A model generated the notes under the pieces. That model was given only the letters and a program-made list of their open reading frames with translations. It was not told the origin of the DNA and searched no databases. 64,000 nucleotides of DNA from Locusta migratoria (taxonomy: Eukaryota > Arthropoda > Insecta > Orthoptera > Acrididae): contig CM048750.1 of the NCBI GenBank assembly GCA_026315105.1, forward strand, positions 401,856,502-401,920,501. Direction: 5' to 3'. Each line of letters begins with the position of its first letter. Position 1 is the first letter of the stretch. Position numbers and translations under genes: made by a program. This document shows positions 42,480 to 54,859 of the stretch, piece after piece.

Positions 42480-43345
42480 TTGGTGTTAGAATTTTTAATG
42501 TGAATAAATAGAGTTTGAAGTGTGTAAAAGGAGTTTCTGTATAGATCCAATGAACTGCAAAGAGCTTATTATTGTACCCTACATTTGCTGAGGTGGTCAC
42601 ATATACTGCAAGGTATATGTGGTAAATGCTTCTGCCTTTACCATCAAGGTTAGCAGAGGTGGTTTGCAATATCCCTTTAAAGCAGTTTGTAAAATACTGC
42701 AGCACACACAAAATTATTATTATTATTATTTTCCCTGTTCTGTCGACTTTACATTGAATTCTAGACATTCTTGCAAAAGACTTATTAATTCTGTGTATTG
42801 TTTCTTCCCTGAAAAAAGCAATATATTTGGCACATTCAATAGACTCTGCTATAGATTGTGAAGACATGCACAAGTCACAGTTAATACAACAAATTGTTAC
42901 TATGTATCTACAAAGAAAACTACATATGCTGCACTGAGCAACTATTCTGGAATGAGGCAAAGGTTTGAAAAAATAATTATATTTGACATTGTGCGACATA
43001 TTGTGTGAACCTCCTTCCCATCCAAAAATTCTTGTCTCAAGTTATTAACACAATATGTAAAGTGACAAACATTAAAGTTAAATCTCTTCCTCTATAACCA
43101 GTTCAATATTGGTATGAAGAACAACTTTGTTGCATAATGACACATGCAGAATTTTTCCTTCTTATTAGTTATAGAGATAGAAGCAATTTGGCAGAGCAGA
43201 GCAACTTGACAGCTTGTCCTGACTTAAAATGGTATTGATGACATCGTATGTCATGGCTTTGCTTTGTGCAGTAGTCTCTCCAATTTAAAATTGAGTTCAC
43301 TGGTGGGGTACACAGTATCAGTTATTTATGTATTTTGCATATATG

Positions 43346-43407
<62 letters not shown>

Positions 43408-46400
43408 CGGGCGCGCACACACATGCATGTATCTGTTGCTATAATGAGGGTCTCAGCTAATCAGGTGAAAACAAATAAATATATTTTAAAATGTGCCCAT
43501 ACACTGTTCTATGTCTCCATTGTAATGACCAGTTATTCATTTCTCTTAGCAACTATAGCATTTCTCTGCAACTATAGCGGAAATTGTAGTGTTTGCATAG
43601 AACTTTACTCACATTATATTCTTTATATTCAGCTGCTCTCAAACTAAATGCAGCAGATACATAAATCCCTCTTTTCTTAATAATATACAAGTAGTTGAAA
43701 ACAACACAGCATGCAGCTTGGGAGAATTTAAAACTCTTAAGTAGCAAAATGTATCTGGTAGCCTACCATCATTAACAGTTCATAAGCACAGAGAGATGTT
43801 CTTTATCTTTAAAACAGAAGTAGCAGGTATGCATACAGGCACCACACGCCCAACCCCCCCCCCCTCCCCACACACACACATGTATGCACGCACATTTGAA
43901 TATCATATGACTCATATTTTTTTAAAATCCAAGTAACATATATGTAGCTATAATACAGAAGATGCATTCTGGAAACAAAATATTTGTCATTCATCTAAGC
44001 AACAGAAATAGCTAAACTAAAACTAAGATATGATATGAATTTAAAAAAGTAAAACAAGGGGAAAAGCAGGATGATTATATCAAACAATTAAAATATAAGG
44101 TCCTTAATAAATAACAACAAAAATAGAAATAATATACTCTTCATGGCATGTAGTTTATAATCATAATTAGTGGTAAAACACATTTAAGGAATTCTTCAAG
44201 AACGCTATATGGCTAAAAACTATATGTGCCAGTAGAAACTGCTGAAACTTAAAACTGGAAAAGAAAGTACATAGAAAACAAAGTTGTTAATAACCTGATA
44301 AGCAACAACAGCTATAAAATAATTTCTTTGCTGACCATTAATAAATATCTAATTAGCTATAAGATGCAGGACACCAGAAAATTATAAAAGTAATGCTAAA
44401 AAAATAATCATTTCATGAAGATGCTCTTTATGTGCCAGTGGAAGACAGTAAAAGAGAGGCGTTGTGCGGGGCAGACAAATTTACTGTTAACATTTCAGTA
44501 CAGTACACTCTGAGGAAAGTCCAGAAATTTATTACATCTCAAATTTTGAGCTATTATTACATTCCTGAACTGTATGCACTGATGCATCACAAAATTCCTA
44601 CCAAAACCTATATAACTCTGTAACTCTTTTGGTCTCATGAGCAATGCATTTTATAGTGTTTTAGGTTCTGTAGATTGATAAGGAGAAGCAATATTTACCT
44701 CAAAATAATAAGTAGTTTATTTAATCTGAATTGTTGTGCTAAGATAAATTACTAAATAAATATATCTTCTCAAGTGTGATAATGAATCTGCTATTAAATA
44801 AATAACTTTACATTCCAAAATAGAAGCTGTAGAGAATAATCAAGGCAAGTGAAACATGTTTTAAAACTATAGTCTAAGCTGACTGGAAGCTATACTCAGC
44901 ATCAGAATTAAAAAAAAAAATTGAAGCAAGCATAATTATATTTTTACAAAAGTTATTTAGTTCCAAGTATATAATAATCTACGACTTACGGTTTTCTGAT
45001 TGTTGAACATTCCATGAAAGAAGAGAGGGGTGATGTAAAAAGAGGTAAAAGGAGTTATAGTAATGCAAGCACACACAACAAGCAACACATATCTTACATG
45101 AAAGGAAAGGGTAGTCACTACTGCATTAGCAACCACATATTACACAAAGAAGAGTGTTAAAATGTAACTGTATCAAAACTTTAGTTCACTTGAGGGAACT
45201 GAAGAGTTATGAGGAAGCATTTTTCTTCTTGTAAAATAAATACAAATATCAATCTGCACAAGTTTTCTTGAAAATATATGTAATGAAATAGGCTTCCTCA
45301 GTGAATTTTGCAAACATTTTTATGATTTAAAGTTATGGAGAAATACCATTAAAAGTCATGCATATTAAATAGAAGATACTCCTCTGAGCATGCACAAGCT
45401 ACAAAAGGAAACACAATTTAAACTGTCACAAACTCTCTTCCTTCTGAGCAAGGTCTCAATGAAAAGTCTGTTCTACAAAAATTGATAGTATAAAGAAATT
45501 AGTTCTCACTGAATTATTGCTTTGTATTTAAGCACTTGTCAAAAAGTGTATGTAGACATGACCATAATGTTCCAAAAGTAATGAACTACTACTTTTAAAA
45601 TTCTGCACTGATAATCTCTGCCAAAATCTAGTTCTGCTTAAAGAAAGTACATAAGTGACGATTGACAACCTATGAGCACCAAATTTTTGAAACTCATACA
45701 GTCGAGGAGTGCACATCCTTTTGTTATGGATGTTAATCCGACTTCTTTTCTAGTTTTCTGTAATATAAATAACCTTAACAGTCTTTATCAGCAGGGTTGT
45801 AAGAACTACCCACATAACTACCCACCCTCACAAGAATTTACCATTAAAAAACATAATTTGTCATACAAAACAAATGGACATTCGTACTGTCGTATTGTAA
45901 TATGCCTTCTTCTATGACCAACTGACCTTAGATTAAGAATGAAGTTGTCAAATAAATGAATGTTATTCAGCAGTCCAGAAGGAAATCTTATGCACAACAA
46001 AAAGTAGTTTTTATTTCCATTCAATTTATTATTGAAATAAGCATAGAAATAACCAGTAAGAGCATAAATGAAGAGTTCCTACTGATTTTTTTTTTTTACA
46101 ATGTGGTGGGGGTATACTGTATTTTCAAACAGAAGATTCCATTTATAGTAGTAGTTAAAAAATTCAGTAAGTTCAATTTTTATTTTATTACCAATGTAGT
46201 ATTTGTCACTTATCAGTCACTAAGAGTTTTCTTTACCTCATGCATCTTTAGCTTGACAATTCATAGGATCAAATTCTGTATTCATTTCATTTTTTCTCCT
46301 GTGAAGTTTTCCTTTGTTTAATTTGATTCTATCCGATTTCCCTGCCTTACACATCTTTTATACTTCCCCACTTTCATTTACCATTTACACTGTTGCAAAA

Positions 46401-47490
46401 CAATAGTTTGTATTTATTACTGTCAGTTATTGTCTGTTGCTCAACAGGCTTATCTCAGTCACTATTTTAAGAGAAATATCAAACTGGCAGCACATGTATT
46501 TTGGAACCTCCCAAAAACACCTATTTAGCTTTCACATACCGGTAATGTTTAATCTTAACACAAAGCACAGACAATTTGAAAGTCACAGTCTGTTCAATAT
46601 TATTATGAACTATGAGCACAGCAATACTCTGGTGGTAAACAAACTGCAACAAAATGCAAAGGAAAGTCAGAGTATTTTATTCAGTTCTGTACCCTTTGAT
46701 ATTCATTCTTATTCAGCAATAGAAAATACTGACTTTTGTTTACTGTGTCACAATTATTGTTCACCATCATATCCATTTGATCACCAGTGGCTCTGCAATT
46801 CTTTAGCTTATGAATAATAAATTTTAAGTGTCAGGCTGATCTAGACCTAATGTTTATTTGTAAAAACTACCAAAACTTACAAGTTTCTCTTTCTGTTATT
46901 ATTCACACTGAACAGTTTGCATTTTCATTTGACTGCTTGGGTTCCATAAATAGCAGTGTAAATCAATGTTTTCCAGGGCATAAACTGACAGAAAACTGAG
47001 GATAGGTCTATAAGCAATTAATTTGACATTAAGCCTTCTTGGTATAATATGTGGCTGCTAAGTGTCTTTTTATTAACATGCAGTGCCATGGTCACAGACT
47101 GCAAAATATTTTGTTTTAAAAATCAGTATTTATAAAGAACGTCGTTCATTGGATGGGATTAGGATCAATATAATTTGATGCAAATACACTCAACAAAAAT
47201 AAATCTGGATTTTGAGAATGGTCATAAACACAGTGGATAATTAAAATAAATACATGTAAACTGTATTCACCTTGTGCTGACAGAAAAATAATGAAACATA
47301 ACTTTTAAAGTAAGATGCAGTAGGTGCTTGGCTTAAAATTCAAGAACTTATTAATTTAAATATATCTGCTAGTGCACAGTTTCTCTTATATAGCAAATTG
47401 ATTGCTTTCCTGAATAAAAGTCTGTGTCTTACATTAAAGAAAAGAATAATTAACTGCCATTTTTTCACGTGAGAATAAGCTTAGAAGTCA
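42480..47490. other. 5-kb AT-rich region, no gene recognised
   Basis: Apart from a (TG)n tract (43,351-43,404) and a short AC-rich patch (43,866-43,890), I found no transposon protein, long hairpin or conserved exon. ORFs up to 193 codons (42,418-42,999, minus) are low-complexity, Leu/Ile/Phe-rich and unlike any family I know. It may be intron or intergenic DNA of very old repeats. Confidence 0.4.
43351..43404 (+). repeat. (TG)n microsatellite
   Basis: About 27 TG units, here not linked to a recognisable pLTR. Confidence 0.95.
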
Positions 47491-47500
47491 AACTACTGAC

Positions 47501-47561
47501 CTCTCAATCAGCTTTCTCATTTCCTCAGTGGTCATGTCCTTGTTGTGGGCTCTTACACTGA
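47501..47561 (-). CDS. Candidate internal coding exon of an unidentified host gene
   Basis: On the minus strand TTTTATTTTGTTTTCAG, a strong acceptor with a pyrimidine tract, precedes 61 bases that are open in only one frame, SVRAHNKDMTTEEMRKLIE, and end in GAGAG before a donor GTCAGT. The exon is about 46% G+C in DNA near 30%, has typical coding amino-acid content (charged, helix-forming) and lies in a repeat-poor stretch. I cannot name the protein. Its strand agrees with the candidate exons at 6.7 and 5.4 kb, but belonging to the same gene is speculation. Confidence 0.45.
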
Positions 47562-48940
47562 CTGAAAACAAAATAAAAATACAGCTCCTGTCTTACTGTA
47601 ACCTCTGTTACAAGATCCAAAAAAAAAAAAAAAAAAAAACAAAGTTTCATAAGCAATTTGTGTAACTAAATTTGCAACTGGCATGGAGCACTGCCAAGAG
47701 TATGTAATTGATTTCCTGAGGACTTTGGAGAACATAGGAAAAATCAGACTCTTCTCTCTCTCATTCATTGACTTTTTTTTTCTTTTTACCCAACATCTTT
47801 TGCAGTTATACAAATGTAATTAGAAAAAAATGACCACATCAGATGATCACAGTGACTGAATATATTACTTCAGAAAGAAAAACAAAATAAGCAACTAAAT
47901 CTAGATATGTCTTCAATAAAATGAAGAAGAATTACTAAGAAAATGAATTTAAACACAAATCAAATCACTTCTGGAAGAAATATTTATGGGGATTCAGTCA
48001 ATGACAGCTGAACTTCAGAATCTAATAATGAGGAAGGTAGTATAAACTGTGTAAGGAACTCAAGAAAGTGAGATGTGTCGCATATTGGAAGAAATTACCG
48101 TTTACCAATGCTGAATATTCTTTAAGGTTAGTAATTATAAATTATTTTTACACAATGCAAAGAAGAATTGTCAAAAAAGTAAGAAAGAGAGAGAGAGAGA
48201 GAGAGATTCACTTGACTGTTTCATTTATTCTACAAGAAACAGAATAAGCATGAATAATGTAATGCATTTTCTAATAACACTTCACCCATGAAGCACTGTT
48301 AATGTATCTGCAACGGTTAATGTAAGCAAAGCATAGGTCAGTGTAAGCAGCTTTTGAAAATATAACCAGCAGAATTTCAAATAACTCAGTTGAATATTTT
48401 TTAAAGAGTTTGAAGGAGTTTTGAAAATGTTTATTAGTGCCAGAATAATTTTATGGTGAAGTGGTTGAAAATATAATCTCAAAGTGTTGTGACAGTGGGA
48501 ACACACGATTATCAATTAGTTGAGTTGAAAAGGACCAAAAAATCGCAAATTGGGGGAAAATCAATCCTGTACACACAACTTTGTAAGGAGTGTCCTGATA
48601 AAACAGAAAAATAATCCTGATTAGTGGGGAGTGAGTAATTGGGAGAAAAACATAAATTGGACCCCATAACTTGAAAACACAGAATATAGGGAAAAAAATT
48701 TCCATTACTAATTAAATTACATTAAATTTCTTACAAAAAAGATGTTATTCATTTTTCTTCTATTAATAATATCCACACTGTAAGGTTTGGAAAAGTTGTG
48801 GGGTATGATAAAATATTGTTTTAACAGAATAAAATTAAATTTTGAAGGTAAATGAATATTAAATGTGTGTACTTTGTCTGAGTGCAACAGAGTCAAATTA
48901 CGGAATAAATACTGTACTACGGTGGAGTGGGGTGGAGTGA
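47562..48940. other. AT-rich region, nothing recognised
   Basis: Contains a poly(A) run (47,620-47,639) and a (GA)n run (about 48,187-48,207). No gene or mobile element supported. Confidence 0.4.
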
Positions 48941-48949
48941 TGACACACA

Positions 48950-49085
48950 AGGGAAGATGGGCTGACATCCTCCATAAGTTTGTCAAACGATTGGTTGGTT
49001 GATGGGAGGACGGGACCAAACAGCTAGGTCATCTGTCTCCTGTAAACTGAAATCTGAGCAGGTGCTAACCCTACATACCTACCCC
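48950..49085. mobile_element. SINE-like repeat fragment
   Basis: GATTGGTTGGTTGATGGGAG, then GGACCAAACAGCTAGGTCAT and CTGTCTCC match my recollection of a very common interspersed repeat of hemimetabolous insects in which GACCAAACAGCGAGGTCATC is diagnostic. The tRNA-like part is not present, so this is a truncated copy. Confidence 0.5.
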
Positions 49086-49303
49086 ACAACATCATAAGTG
49101 TGTTCAATAAAGTAAAGTCAGCCTTAAACAGTATGCTGTATTAGCAATTGCAGGACAATTTCAGCATGCATTTTGTATTTCACCCACTTGCATTTATTAT
49201 CATCACATTCAATTATGCTTCAGTTTTTTACACTAGCTTTTTAGAGGCTACAGCAATCCTTATACAGATTAGCATTTTTCACTAGGTATAGTTTAATTCA
49301 GCA

Positions 49304-49870
49304 TCACTTTGTGGATGTTATAAAATGTGGTAGACAATGGGGTTCACCCAAGATGTAGTTGAGCAACCAATGCCTCGATTTCAGTCTTTTGTATCTGTAA
49401 AAGGTGCTGTAGAGTGGGGTGATGCACATCAAACATCTTTCTGTCCTTCGAGACTTGGGACTGCTGAAACCTGAAACTTCATAGAGCTTTTCCAATTTAG
49501 CAGGCTTCATTCATCCTCTGACTAGTCTATAGGTTTCATTAAGACTTGTGTTGATCTTCTTTACATGCACCGATATAGATCAGGCAGGACATGCATATTC
49601 AGTTGCAGAAAAACAGATTGCTATGCAACAGCAGGTTTGGTGCTGCACTTAGTGCCAATCAGCTTACTGAGGAATTTTTTTAAGCAATGTTTCTACTTTC
49701 TCAAAGGTTCTTCATTGCTCTGTAATGCCCAAATCATCAGCATACAAAAAGTGTCTTGTATCTTTAGGTATTGGATGAGCTTTCATATGTATGTTGAATA
49801 AGATGGGGGCTAGAACACTTCCTTGAGCAACGAGGCTGTTCTGCTTCTTCTAGCAGTCCCCCCTCCCCCT
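49304..49870 (-). pseudogene. LINE RT C-terminal fragment (Jockey-type superfamily)
   Basis: On the minus strand: a decayed LAPILF and FVC..DLGI-like region (49,800), then ATEYACPA, VHVKKINTSLNETYRLV, MKPAKLEKLYEVSGFSSPKS and RRTERC. This is the conserved C-terminal block STAEYACPVW..S.HV..VD..LNET.R...GC.KPT....LY.LAGI..P..RR of an insect LINE. There are stops, for example after CPA and after VRG. Inactive and truncated at the RT core. Confidence 0.8.
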
Positions 49871-52430
49871 TCTAAAGTGATGTAAATTGACAATTCTGAA
49901 AACCGTTTAGTGCTGGGAGTCACTTTACCTAGATGAATTTTATAACCGTTGCACAGGATGATGAAGAATTACTTTTCCCTCTAGCAGGGTAGAATAGTGT
50001 GCAGAGATTTACACTGATTCTTTCCACATGTGTTTCTTGTGTTGGTGTCATTAGTAGCTCATGTCTGCATCCCACATACCATTTTTCACTGTCTAAAGAG
50101 CCACAGCCAGTGAATATTGAGAGTCAGTTTTCGTTATAGTTTAAATACTGTGTCTGAGTTCTTAATATTGAGTTAATAATCACCTGTTTCAATTCATTGC
50201 CAATCACTACTTTGATTGTTCATAGCAATTGTTTCACTGTATTCCAATGTCTTTCTCTGTGTTCTGAAGTGCTTCACTACACTGTGATTTGTGTTAGTTT
50301 ATCACTTCAAAAATTAGTGAATGTATTTTGCTTTAAAGTTATTAAAAATTTGAAATTGGTATTTGCAAGTCCTAATAAATATGCAAGTGGAAAGCAGTTC
50401 CATACAAAAATGGAATCAGACAAAAATACAACTACTGGATATGCCTTCCCCCTTTTAAGTAAAATTTAACATATAAGGTAAAAATACATGCATTTGTGGT
50501 AATAGGAAAATTGCTTTTAAGTCCATTAATAACATGAATACACTTAATTTGTGCAGAAACTGCGATGTATTTTGTAGCAAAGTCAGTCAACAAATCATAA
50601 AATTTAAACCAAATTAATATACATATACCGGTTATCTATCCAGTGATCTTGCACTTGGTATATTACAGTCCTAAAATAACTATGTCATTTATGTGTACAA
50701 AGATGCAATGTCATCTGTTAATTGCTATAGGCTGGCATAGTGGGTACTAACCGAGACCACCTGACTTCTATCAAAAGAGGTAATTTCTACAGTCCTTACA
50801 GGGTGAACAGACAGTACTGACATTGCATTTTATGGAAAATATTTCTCCCCATAAAAAAGGCTTCTCTGCACACTTCGTTACTTCTGTCTGGTCCCTCATG
50901 GGTCCACCCACCACACACATCCCCACCCACTTCAAAACGATATGCCCCCTCTTCTTCAGTATGGCTCTACTGCACTTAGATGTAATACACACATTTAATA
51001 ATTGTTTCTAGCCCACTTAATTTGAAGATAGATGTTGTGCAACTATTAGCCCTAGGGTAAAAAATGAAGAGATATTTTATAGGAAAATCAATGTAGTTTA
51101 ATTTAGTAATTCGAATCATTTTCGCTGCAATCAAAATTTTTTAGTAATCCAGAAATGTAAAATTGTGATCTTTAAATGCCCACACAATATGACAGTTACT
51201 CCCTCCTGGTCAGTACTTTAAGTATGTTTTTCAGTAAACTCCTCTCTAACACCATCACAAAATTTGTAAGAACACAATTTGTTTCCATACTTTCAGCTCA
51301 TCAATTGGAGTTAATAAAACATTGCTCTATCTGTGTCTATCATTTATAGCATCAAGGATTTTTCATTGTGTAGAATCACATGCTAGTAAGGATTGTCATA
51401 ATGAAACAACAGGTAATACAGTGGCAGTTAATATATGGGGCAATTCAAAATCTCTGCATAAAATGTCTATAGGTAGAGGCCTGCATCCACAAGGCCTATA
51501 TCCGGAAACCACATCCGCAGCACTTTATCCACATCCGCAAGTTCTTTATCCGCATCAGCAGATTTTAAAGTTTTTAATGGTAATAGTAATAGAAAGCAAT
51601 ATTGAAACCCATGGTACGTCATGATACAATTATTGTTAGACTGTCATTTCTGCGAAAACATAATTACTTTTGACTTCTCGAATCAACTACTCCAAAACAG
51701 GCTATTCCAAACAGGAAAACATTGGCACTCCAGGCACACAGTGGTGCTTTGGAGCCCATGTGGTCGGAGCACTACGTCAGCTGTTTACTACAGGTATCAT
51801 CTTAAATTTCAGTGGTTAAAACTGACTGGTATAGAGGAGATGTTACTGTGTTTACATTCAGAAAAAGAAACAGTTCTTGTGGAGTTTTACAAAATGGACA
51901 CATAATTTTCCCCAAATTAACACACAGGAGATTATGTGACAAAAGTAAAGCAAGTCATTTCAAGTGTTAAAACTGCTGTCAACTTCTAATTGGTAGCTGT
52001 CAGCCAAAAGAGACAATGTCGGCTGCAGCTACCGCCAGCCTCTGCAATATAAAATTGTGTACCTTCCTAAATACATTACTTTCACTGTACATCGTACCTG
52101 ATTATGAAAGTTGCTATAAAATGCTATTGTCAATCTTCATTACTTCTGTCACCATTTATCTAATACATAAACCTCTAAAAGGTCTAATACATAGACCTCT
52201 ATCTATAGGTGAAAGAACAACTGTCACAGATAGAAAGCTGCCAGACACTCGTGGTGTGTTTCTGTACAGGAGGTGCCCCTGACAGGTGGCAGGGTGTGTA
52301 CAGGCAGGTTTCGTGTAGTCCACATGTCTGCTCTATACAGAGAGAGACATTAAATCACACTTCACTTCTAAATATCTTTTCCCACATAAAGAGTGATTTT
52401 CAGCAAGAATGTCTTAAAAACACGTGTACC
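49871..52430. other. AT-rich region, little recognised
   Basis: Nothing with protein support. A degenerate tandem run of CATCCGCA-like units lies at 51,480-51,560 (TATCCACATCCGCAAG, TATCCGCATCAGCAG). Two short TAATACATA..CCTCTA repeats occur near 52,160-52,205. Confidence 0.4.
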
Positions 52431-52433
52431 GTC

Positions 52434-52599
52434 AAACAGGGTGATTTTGACACCGGAGTGATTTCGGATGATACAGTTTATCTTCTCTTTCCTGCTGCAT
52501 AGCAATGAATTATACTTTGCACCTCTGCATGCAACCTCTAATTTCCGAGTCCCCCACTCCAGCATTTCGATCTCAAAACTGTCGAAAATCACCCTGTTT
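52434..52599. mobile_element. MITE of about 165 bp
   Basis: Inverted ends AAACAGGGTGATTTT and AAAATCACCCTGTTT, followed inside by GACA on the left and CGACA in reverse on the right. No coding capacity. A target duplication is not clear because the flanks are T/A rich. Confidence 0.65.
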
Positions 52600-52913
52600 T
52601 ATTGTACCTATCAACTCCTGGAGTCACTAGTAGGCTGTAATTGCCCGGCTACTGGGGAAGCAGTGCAGAGCACTCTGTTTGGGGGAATGCTGTGGTGCGG
52701 TCTGAGCTCCGCAAAATGTTGCCAAGGTGAAGACATCGCCACCTCTGTGACTCGAGGTCTCCTGTTGTGGCTGCAAAGTGTCGATCCTGTGCGCATTGTT
52801 TGTCACAGATGGTGAGTGGTGTTAATGACTTGACTGTATTCTGGAAACTGAGTTAGGGGCCACAAGCATCATTGTTCTGTGGGCTGTACAAAATATATTT
52901 AGAGTTCTATGTT

Positions 52914-53450
52914 ACAATAATTATAAATTATTTTACACTGCTTTAGAACTTCATTACCTCATAATAAGATTATTTAAGCCTTAGGCCATAATCAGGTGTT
53001 AGTACTTATAATATTGTTGTCATTTATTTGCTGCCCAATAAATTTTAAAAGCTGATGTTATGCTTATCTATTGATGCTTATTTGTATATATGCAGCAGCA
53101 CTGGTTATATTAATCGAGTTTTTATCAATTTTTGTAGTGACACCCTAGCACATACTGTAGTGGCAGCATAATAATATTGTTGAATGCTGCAATTACAGTC
53201 TGTGCTAGGCTTCCACTACAGCAATTGATAAAAAATCGATTAATATAATCAGTACTGTTGCACATATACAGATAAGCAGAAAGGGATGAGCATAAAATCA
53301 ACTTTCCAAAATCAATTGGGCAGCAAGTAAATGACAACAATATTATAAGTACTAACACCTGAAGATGGCCTAAGGCGGAAATAAGCTTATTGTGAGATAA
53401 TAAAGCAGTGTAAAGTTCTAAAGCAGTGTAAAATAATTTATAATTATTGT
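52914..53450. mobile_element. 540-bp fold-back element
   Basis: The two halves mirror each other: ACAATAATTATAAATTATTT, TACACTGCTTTAGAAC, GTGTTAGTACTTATAATATT and GATTAATATAA-type blocks recur inverted around a centre near 53,175. Each arm holds a hairpin motif; the right one (53,359-53,391) reads CTGAAGA, T, GGCCTAAGGC, GGAAATAAGCTTATT. There is a short tandem duplication AAAGCAGTGTAAA at the right end. No protein. Confidence 0.75.
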
Positions 53451-53655
53451 GATCTTGAACATGTCCCTCAAAGACATACTATACACTACGAGCCTCAGAG
53501 AACGGAAAAAGTTTTATGTTAGTTGCACTACGCCACTTGGCATTTTCACATTGTTTCTTGATAGGTTGTTCACAGTGACAACTAATGACACAAAAAAATA
53601 TCCTGGAGGATTATTAAGTCCACATGTTTGTGTCAACCAACAATTAAGAATTGCA

Positions 53656-54249
53656 CAATGTGTACATCAAGTCTAGGAACACTTTCAATTATTTACTGCA
53701 CAAAAACCAAACATTGTACAGATATCATATGTATGTCATTTTGAAAAGAAACCCTGAAATTTTTTTTTCATGTTTGGTAATTTGCTGATATCGACACTTG
53801 TTGTGGTAAGTTGAGGTGAAGAATGAGCTTTCTCTGTGTTGGAGTTTGACAAAAACAAGTATGCTACAGCAGTTTAACAGATGCTTAGAACCAAGTACAG
53901 TAAGAAGCCACCGACAAGGAAGGCCATTCACCACTGGCACAACAAATTCAGTATTAAAGGTTGCTTGACTACAGCAAAGAGAAGCGGACGTCTCAGAGTG
54001 AATGAAGTGAATGTGGAGTGCATACAAGAGATATTCATAAGGAGTCCAGAGAAAACAGTGTGTCGTACATCCGTGAACTTGAAATGGCTCCAATGGCATT
54101 GTGGAAAGACCTACTACAAATGCTGTCTTCGAAACCATTCAAAACTTACAGAGTATCTCTTACAAATGCAATATGTATGTCATATGTGCAGTGTTTAGTT
54201 CTTGTGCAATAAATAATGAAATGTGTTCCCGGATTTTAAGTACATCCTG
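53656..54249 (+). mobile_element. IS630-like deleted DNA transposon, about 594 bp
   Basis: Inverted ends: the left CAATGTGTACATCAAGTCTA and the reversed right CAGGATGTACTTAAAATCCG align, and continue through GGAACAC, TTATTTA.TGCACAA and AACAT.GTAC for about 75 bp. The right end is followed by TA. The inside keeps only the DNA-binding part of the transposase. Confidence 0.75.
53881..54198 (+). pseudogene. IS630-like transposase, N-terminal helix-turn-helix remnant
   Basis: A 105-codon frame reads RKAIHHWHNKFSIKGCL, TTAKRSGRLRVNEVNVECI and IFIRSPEKTVCRTSVNL. It matches the N-terminal domain of insect IS630-like transposases (usual form TI..W...F...G......SGRPR.SE..V..I...F..SP.KS.R..SREL). The frame shifts near 54,060, as the plus frame at 54,018 continues with IRELEMAPMALWKDLLQM. 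The DDE catalytic domain is deleted, and the frame runs into the right inverted end. Confidence 0.75.
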
Positions 54250-54850
54250 TAGTAATTGTCAGCTGTTTTGTTCCTATGAGGTGTAATTACTGATAAGATT
54301 GTGAAATATATTACCCAAGGGAAAAATGTAAGAAACACCAATTTTCTGAGAAGCAACGTGAATGCATTCACTTCTCTAGTAATACACTCATGAATAAATG
54401 AAAGCAATGTGTTTGGATGGTAATCACTTTTGCTGCCAAAATCTTTAAACTGTTGGCAACTTACAATTGCAGTACTTCCTTACATTGAAAAACACGTACT
54501 GAAATGATTCAAACTGAGCAGAGCTGGAAGAAATAGTATGAGGCTCAGGAATAATTACACAGTCCAGTTGTTAATAGTACAATGTGGGATGTTGTATTTT
54601 TAATTTCAGACATATGACCCGGCTCTAAAAACTGGAGTGACCTCTTTGAAGAAAATTATGAAAACTATGTCTGATATCTACAAGAACTGACAGCTGCTCT
54701 TTTGACTCCAGGAAAATTGACAATTTTTGAGTGGTCACTGTTTGGTGACTACGTACCTTTGTCACACTTGAGAACAATGTGCTGTGCAGAAGAAGCTGAT
54801 TCCGTAATATGACACTGTGTTGTTTCTCAGAGGAAATACTGTGTCTTCAG
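54250..54850. other. Unrecognised stretch
   Basis: No supported feature. The end of this stretch leads without a visible border into the transposase remnant at 54,860. Confidence 0.35.
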
Positions 54851-54859
54851 TTGTGAAAA

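Noticed and set aside
42418..42999. 193-codon minus-strand ORF
   Set aside because: Low-complexity, hydrophobic composition, partly antisense to the P-transposase fragment, no domain seen.
44997..45050. 6-nt microexon on the minus strand before a GTAAGT donor near 44,988
   Set aside because: A pyrimidine-rich stretch and a good donor are present, but nothing else supports so short an exon.
46437..46817. 126-codon plus-strand ORF
   Set aside because: No motif, no splice signals, composition of AT-rich random sequence.
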